Below, one piece after another: positions 60,517-64,000 of a DNA stretch of 64,000 bases. Position 1 is the stretch's first letter; each line of letters opens with the position of its first letter. The notes under the pieces were generated by a model. That model did not search any database. It saw only the letters and a program-made list of their open reading frames with translations, and was not told the DNA's origin. A program made the position numbers and the translations under genes. The stretch is taken from NCBI RefSeq assembly GCF_030177895.1, contig NZ_CP123448.1, positions 930,001-994,000 of the forward strand, given 5' to 3'. This DNA is from Kingella negevensis. Its GTDB lineage: Bacteria > Pseudomonadota > Gammaproteobacteria > Burkholderiales > Neisseriaceae.

Positions 60517-61011
60517 CTAATTTCCCATTATTGGCAATTCAGGCAAAACTCTATCATTTGCCAACGCATCGCATAATTTAGCGAAAAATTTTGCAGTCTT
60601 TTGATGATAAATTTTTTGCATATTTTCATTATCAATAAACATTTCTATTTCGCTACGCACCAATATCATGCTATATAAATTTTCTTGATATTCAGTAGAA
60701 AACGGCAAAATTTCCCAAACTGGACTATCTATTTTCAAATAATCTAATTTATTTGCTAGTAAATCTAGCATTTCTCGGATAACAAGCATTTTTTCATCAT
60801 GCCCATATTGATTACTAATTATTTGAAGAATATCATTTTTCACTTGATTACCACGATAATTCACCCACCACAATTTTGTATAAATTTCATCAGGAAAATG
60901 ATTTTTCGCGCAATCCGTATTTAGCCATTGTTCAAAATCGGCTGCCGATTGGCGACCAGTTAAAAACGGCAGCAATTTCCAAAACCATTTGGGTAATGAT
61001 GAATTTTGCAT
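60517..61011 (-). CDS. Hypothetical protein, 164 residues
   Basis: I recognise no family. The protein begins MQNSSLPKWFWKLLPFLTG, is soluble and mostly helical (LVIREMLDLLANKLDYLKI, KTAKFFAKLCDALAND), and has no signal peptide. A strong ribosome site (AAAGGAATATC) precedes the ATG. Base composition is lower in GC than the flanking core genes. It is 29 bases upstream of the 49-residue gene and 36 bases downstream of the truncated 66-residue gene; the cluster could be polymorphic-immunity-type cargo, but nothing proves this. Confidence 0.6.
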   Translation of the reverse strand: MQNSSLPKWFWKLLPFLTGRQSAADFEQWLNTDCAKNHFPDEIYTKLWWVNYRGNQVKNDILQIISNQYGHDEKMLVIREMLDLLANKLDYLKIDSPVWEILPFSTEYQENLYSMILVRSEIEMFIDNENMQKIYHQKTAKFFAKLCDALANDRVLPELPIMGN

Positions 61012-61047
61012 GATATTCCTTTCAGGCTGCCTGAAAATTATTCCATA

Positions 61048-61248
61048 TCATTGAACAGGCAATTTTTGCAAAACCGTTTCGGCTGAATCCGATTTAATGG
61101 CTAACCAATTTGCTTTAAAACCAAATGCAATCGGATTATCAGGAATTGTGGATATTTCAGGCTGCTGAATGGGCTTTTGCGCCAACGCAGAATTAGGCAT
61201 CAATAAATGCCAAATTGCCAAGCATAATCCAGTCAAATATTTCTTCAT
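61048..61248 (-). CDS. Short exported hypothetical protein, possibly truncated
   Basis: The 66-residue product starts at ATG 61248 with AAAGGGAAAA upstream and has a signal peptide (KKYLTGLCLAIWHLLMPNSALA, cleavage before QKP). The mature part ends NPIAFGFKANWLAIKSDSAETVLQKLPVQ. The end reads like the start of a larger domain (a FGFKANWLAI-type strand), so this may be the 5' remnant of a longer gene that acquired a stop. The upstream extension to 61278 is not needed. Function unknown. Confidence 0.5.
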   Translation of the reverse strand: MKKYLTGLCLAIWHLLMPNSALAQKPIQQPEISTIPDNPIAFGFKANWLAIKSDSAETVLQKLPVQ

Positions 61249-61261
61249 GATTTTCCCTTTC

Positions 61262-61295
61262 AAAGCAGCCTGCATCAAATGTGCAGGCTGCTTTT
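61262..61295. terminator. Hairpin terminator after prfA
   Basis: AAGCAGCCTGCA and TGCAGGCTGCTT form a 12-bp perfect stem just past the prfA stop, with T residues following. The arms match AAGCAGCCTGCA, an uptake-sequence dialect described for another Kingella group, and differ from the GCAGCCTGAA form used elsewhere in this window. Confidence 0.8.
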
Positions 61296-61299
61296 TGCT

Positions 61300-62376
61300 T
61301 TAATCCCCCATTGCCGCCAACAATTCCGCCTGATGTTCCGCAATCAACGCGCTGGTAATTTCTTCCATATCGCCGTCCATCACAAAATCCAATTTATGCA
61401 AGGTCAAATTGATACGGTGGTCGGTTACGCGCCCTTGCGGATAGTTGTACGTGCGAATGCGCTCGCTACGGTCGCCGCTACCAATCAACGATTTGCGCTC
61501 AGCGGCTTCTTTGGCTTGGGCTTCGCGTTTTTGCTTGTCGTTCAAACGCGCCGCCAAAACTTTCATCGCTTGCGCTTTGTTGGCGTGTTGGCTGCGACCG
61601 TCTTGGCATTCCACCACCATGCCTGTGGGCAAGTGGGTAATGCGAATCGCGGAATCCGTTTTGTTGATGTGCTGACCACCTGCGCCACTTGCGCGGAATG
61701 TATCAATGCGTAAATCATTGGGATTTAACTGAATTTCTTCCAATTCGTCCGCTTCGGGCATCACAGCAACGGTACACGCGGACGTGTGAATGCGCCCTTG
61801 GCTTTCGGTTGCTGGCACACGCTGAACACGGTGTCCGCCCGATTCAAATTTCAATTTGCTGTACGCACCCAAACCGATTAAACGCACAATCACTTCCTTA
61901 TAGCCGCCCAAATCGCTTTCGCTGGCGGACACGATTTCCGTTTGCCAACGATTGCGCTCGGCAAATCGGCTATACATTCTCAATAAATCGCCTGCAAATA
62001 ATGCCGCTTCATCGCCGCCTGTGCCTGCGCGAATTTCAATGAAAATATTTTTATCATCGTCCGCATCTTTTGGCAGCAGCAATTTTTGTAATTCAAAATC
62101 AAGCTGTTCAATTTTGATTTTGGCGGCTTCAATTTCTTCGGTGGCAAATTCTTTCATGTCGGGGTCAGACAACATTTCTTGCGCGTCCGTCAAATCGCTT
62201 TCGGCTTGGCGATATTGTTGGTAGGTTTCCACGATTGGCGTGAGTTCCGCGTGTTCTTGGTTGAGTTTGCGGTAGTTATCCATATTTGCTGTGGCTTCTG
62301 GCGAGCCGAGCAAGGCGGTTACTTCTTCTAAACGCTCTGATAGGGTTTGTAATTTGGCTAAAATTGATGGTTTCAT
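61300..62376 (-). CDS. prfA: Peptide chain release factor 1
   Basis: The 358-residue factor ends translation at UAA and UAG. The GGQ loop ([21 protein letters not shown]) lies near 224-244, and the tripeptide anticodon region [18 protein letters not shown] contains the PAT determinant of RF1. Length fits. It is monocistronic, with a hairpin terminator directly after it. Confidence 0.97.
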   Translation of the reverse strand: MKPSILAKLQTLSERLEEVTALLGSPEATANMDNYRKLNQEHAELTPIVETYQQYRQAESDLTDAQEMLSDPDMKEFATEEIEAAKIKIEQLDFELQKLLLPKDADDDKNIFIEIRAGTGGDEAALFAGDLLRMYSRFAERNRWQTEIVSASESDLGGYKEVIVRLIGLGAYSKLKFESGGHRVQRVPATESQGRIHTSACTVAVMPEADELEEIQLNPNDLRIDTFRASGAGGQHINKTDSAIRITHLPTGMVVECQDGRSQHANKAQAMKVLAARLNDKQKREAQAKEAAERKSLIGSGDRSERIRTYNYPQGRVTDHRINLTLHKLDFVMDGDMEEITSALIAEHQAELLAAMGD

Positions 62377-62405
62377 AAGATTGGATTTTTCAGGCTGCGT
62401 TTTGA

Positions 62406-62466
62406 GTAGGCTGGGTTATAACCCAGCGAAATAATTTGTTGTTAGCTGGGTCACGACCCAGCCTAC
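62406..62466. repeat. Small inverted-repeat element, GTAGGCTGGGT...ACCCAGCCTAC
   Basis: Perfect 11-bp termini enclose a core with further inverted copies of AACCCAGC/GCTGGGT. It lies between prfA and the next minus-strand gene, near an uptake sequence. Confidence 0.72.
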
Positions 62467-62602
62467 TTTTCAAAATGCAGCCTGAAAATAAAAATGGTTA
62501 TAAAAATGCGTGAATTATACGGGAAAACGGGGTTTCAGGCAGCCTGAAAACGCTATTGGATTTGTTACTTTATTTTCAGGCTGCACAACCAATCATTGCC
62601 GA

Positions 62603-63304
62603 TTATGGCGAAACTAACACCCCTGAAAACGGTGTCCAAAATCGTGCTGGCAAACCGCTATTTTTGAACTGTGAATTTGTCCAAGTGTTGCACGTTTTGA
62701 ATGCGCTGTATCGCCCATTAGCTTCGTAAAACGCGTCTGTTTCGTGATAATGCGCTCCTGTGATTGGCTGCGTTTTCCCTTGTTTTGTGGCGAAACTTTG
62801 GGAAATTTGCTGCGCCAAACGCTGATATTCTTCAGGCGATACGATGATTTTCAGGCTGCGTTTGGGTTCTTCAAGCGGTTCATGCGCGTAAAAGGTAACA
62901 TGCATGGCGGTTTGGTTTAACCCCGAAATGGCTTTGAATGCGGTACTGGCTTTTAAGTCTGCCCAAGTAGGCGTTTCCAAATAAAATCCACGGTCGCCCC
63001 AACCTATGGCGACATATTGGGCGACAAGTTGCAGCTGGCGTGTGTCGGTTTCGCGTACCCAATCGCGCCAATGCCATTGGGGTGTTTCGATGGGCAGGGC
63101 AATATCGGTGTGTACGCCGTTGCTGATGATGTAAACCGCAATTCCTGATTGCAGCGGTGCGCGTTGCTGCACTTTCCAGTTGCCCAATCCCCACGCTGCC
63201 GCGCCATACAGCAGCAACAATGCAAAAATCGCCGCGCACGTTTTCCATGCGGCGGCGAATGCAGTTTTCAGGCTGCGTGGAAAGTTAGCTAAGCGACTAT
63301 ACAT
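62603..63304 (-). CDS. TIGR02117/DUF2459 family membrane-anchored protein
   Basis: The 233-residue protein has an N-terminal membrane anchor ([21 protein letters not shown]), then [17 protein letters not shown] (histidine motif), [20 protein letters not shown], and [12 protein letters not shown] (cysteine motif), the pattern of the DUF2459 family (TIGR02117), which often occurs near urease genes but not here. The His-before-Cys order suggests a permuted papain-like fold; activity is unproven. It overlaps the end of iscA by 8 bases, so it is probably translated from the isc transcript. Confidence 0.85.
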   Translation of the reverse strand: MYSRLANFPRSLKTAFAAAWKTCAAIFALLLLYGAAAWGLGNWKVQQRAPLQSGIAVYIISNGVHTDIALPIETPQWHWRDWVRETDTRQLQLVAQYVAIGWGDRGFYLETPTWADLKASTAFKAISGLNQTAMHVTFYAHEPLEEPKRSLKIIVSPEEYQRLAQQISQSFATKQGKTQPITGAHYHETDAFYEANGRYSAFKTCNTWTNSQFKNSGLPARFWTPFSGVLVSP

Positions 63305-63617
63305 GGAAACTTTCGCCGCAACCGCAACTTTCTTTCACATTTGGGTTTTCAAATTTGAAACCTTCTTGCAAACCTTCTTTGGTGTAATCAACTTGTGTGC
63401 CGTCCAAATAAACCAAACTTTTTGGGTCGATAAACACTTTCACGCCGTCTTGTTCAAAAACGGTGTCTTCAGGCTGCACTTCGTCCACAAATTCTAATGT
63501 GTACGCCATGCCTGAACAGCCGCTGGTTTTCACGCCAATGCGGATGCCTTCGCCTTTGCCGCGTTTGGTTAGATAATTACGAATGTGGGTAGCTGCATTT
63601 GATGTAACTGTAATCAT
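63297..63617 (-). CDS. iscA: IscA, iron-sulfur cluster assembly protein
   Basis: The 106-residue A-type carrier has the three conserved cysteines: [16 protein letters not shown] (Cys34) and [11 protein letters not shown] at the C-terminus. It closely follows E. coli IscA over its full length ([21 protein letters not shown]). It follows iscU on the same strand, so this is the isc operon in its usual order. The start ATG is preceded by AAGGATTAGCG. Confidence 0.95.
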   Translation of the reverse strand: MITVTSNAATHIRNYLTKRGKGEGIRIGVKTSGCSGMAYTLEFVDEVQPEDTVFEQDGVKVFIDPKSLVYLDGTQVDYTKEGLQEGFKFENPNVKESCGCGESFHV

Positions 63618-63687
63618 CGCTAATCCTTGGTCTTATAAATAAAATGCAGCCTGAAAATATGATTTCGTTTTCAGGCTGCCTGAAAAA

Positions 63688-64000
63688 TTATGCGCCTTGT
63701 TTTTTCTTGTAATCCGCAACGGCGGCTTTTACCGCGTCTTCTGCCAAAATTGAGCAGTGGATTTTCACAGGTGGCAATTCCAATTCTTCTGCGATTTCGC
63801 TGTTTTTGATTGCCAACGCTTCGTCCAAAGATTTGCCTTTTACCCATTCGGTAATCAAGCTAGAAGACGCAATCGCTGAACCGCAACCGTAGGTTTTGAA
63901 TTTTGCGTCTTCAATCACGCCTTGTTCGTTTACCTTGATTTGCAATTTCATCACGTCGCCGCAAGCAGGTGCGCCAACCATGCCTGTGCCGACATCGTTG
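63688..64000 (-). CDS. iscU: IscU, iron-sulfur scaffold protein (partial, runs off window end)
   Basis: The visible C-terminal 104 codons include GTGMVGAPACGDVMKLQI (first scaffold cysteine, with the Asp next to it), KTYGCGSAIASSSL (second), and PPVKIHCSILAEDAV (LPPVK chaperone-binding motif and third cysteine). IscU builds clusters with sulfur from IscS and hands them on with HscA/HscB. The start lies beyond 64000. A 70-base gap with an uptake-sequence pair separates it from iscA. Confidence 0.95.
   Translation of the reverse strand, partial: NDVGTGMVGAPACGDVMKLQIKVNEQGVIEDAKFKTYGCGSAIASSSLITEWVKGKSLDEALAIKNSEIAEELELPPVKIHCSILAEDAVKAAVADYKKKQGA

Overview
The window is chromosomal DNA from a member of the Neisseriaceae, almost certainly Kingella (K. 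kingae, or its close relative K. negevensis). Two signs point there. First, a DNA uptake sequence with the core GCAGCCTGAA is scattered through it, in the full form AGGCAGCCTGAA or its complement-strand partner AGGCTGCCTGAA, and often as inverted pairs that double as terminators. Second, there is a complete five-gene RTX haemolysin locus (tolC, rtxA, rtxC, rtxD, rtxB). Its toxin is 956 residues long, with lysines at exactly 558 and 689, the acylation sites known for K. kingae RtxA.

Layout. 1-8.1 kb: housekeeping genes (pilT and a probable pilU start, ilvE, lapAB, a pgtP-like transporter, parA, rsmG, a hypothetical, an alpha/beta hydrolase). 8.1-21.9 kb: an accessory island of nested and broken insertion sequences. 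It holds two related RTX-tailed genes (one a pseudogene), a damaged RelE/ParE-like toxin-antitoxin pair and an RTX metalloprotease of the M10 type. 21.9-34.5 kb: core genes again (SCO1, mtgA, aroE, queA, a DEDDh exonuclease, rpoD, pgsA, an MltD-like transglycosylase, a methyltransferase) and two tRNA clusters. 34.5-45.8 kb: IS1, IS630 and IS1016 debris, the rtx locus, and a tnpB pseudogene lying next to a truncated solute-binding protein gene. 46-64 kb: core genes (sirtuin, tsaB, yraN-gmhA/diaA-BON lipoprotein, tRNA-Lys, an IS630 copy, miaB, lipA, SDR, lipB, ybeD, HtrA, plsC, map, prfA, iscA and iscU), with a decayed VapD-type toxin-antitoxin pair between the SDR gene and lipB.

How the parts work together. 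RtxB, RtxD and TolC form a type I secretion machine, and RtxC acylates RtxA. The three RTX-tailed proteins of the window (RtxA, the M10-type protease and the 1111-residue protein at 13.5 kb) end alike: an 'M-A-[SA]-F' motif lies 31-32 residues from the C-terminus and a 'V-[LF]-A' motif 7-8 residues from it. This suggests that one exporter serves all three.

The most intriguing part is 11.1-16.9 kb. Two RTX-tailed genes share a homologous middle segment, including 407 bp of identical DNA, but carry unrelated N-terminal modules. One module is hydrophobic and is preceded by a small two-helix membrane protein. The other looks like a permuted papain/NlpC-P60-like enzyme and is preceded by a small lipoprotein. 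This is the arrangement expected of exchangeable toxin heads on a type I secreted RTX carrier, each with its own immunity protein in the compartment where the toxin would act. That reading is inference; the module layout and the identical tract are directly visible.
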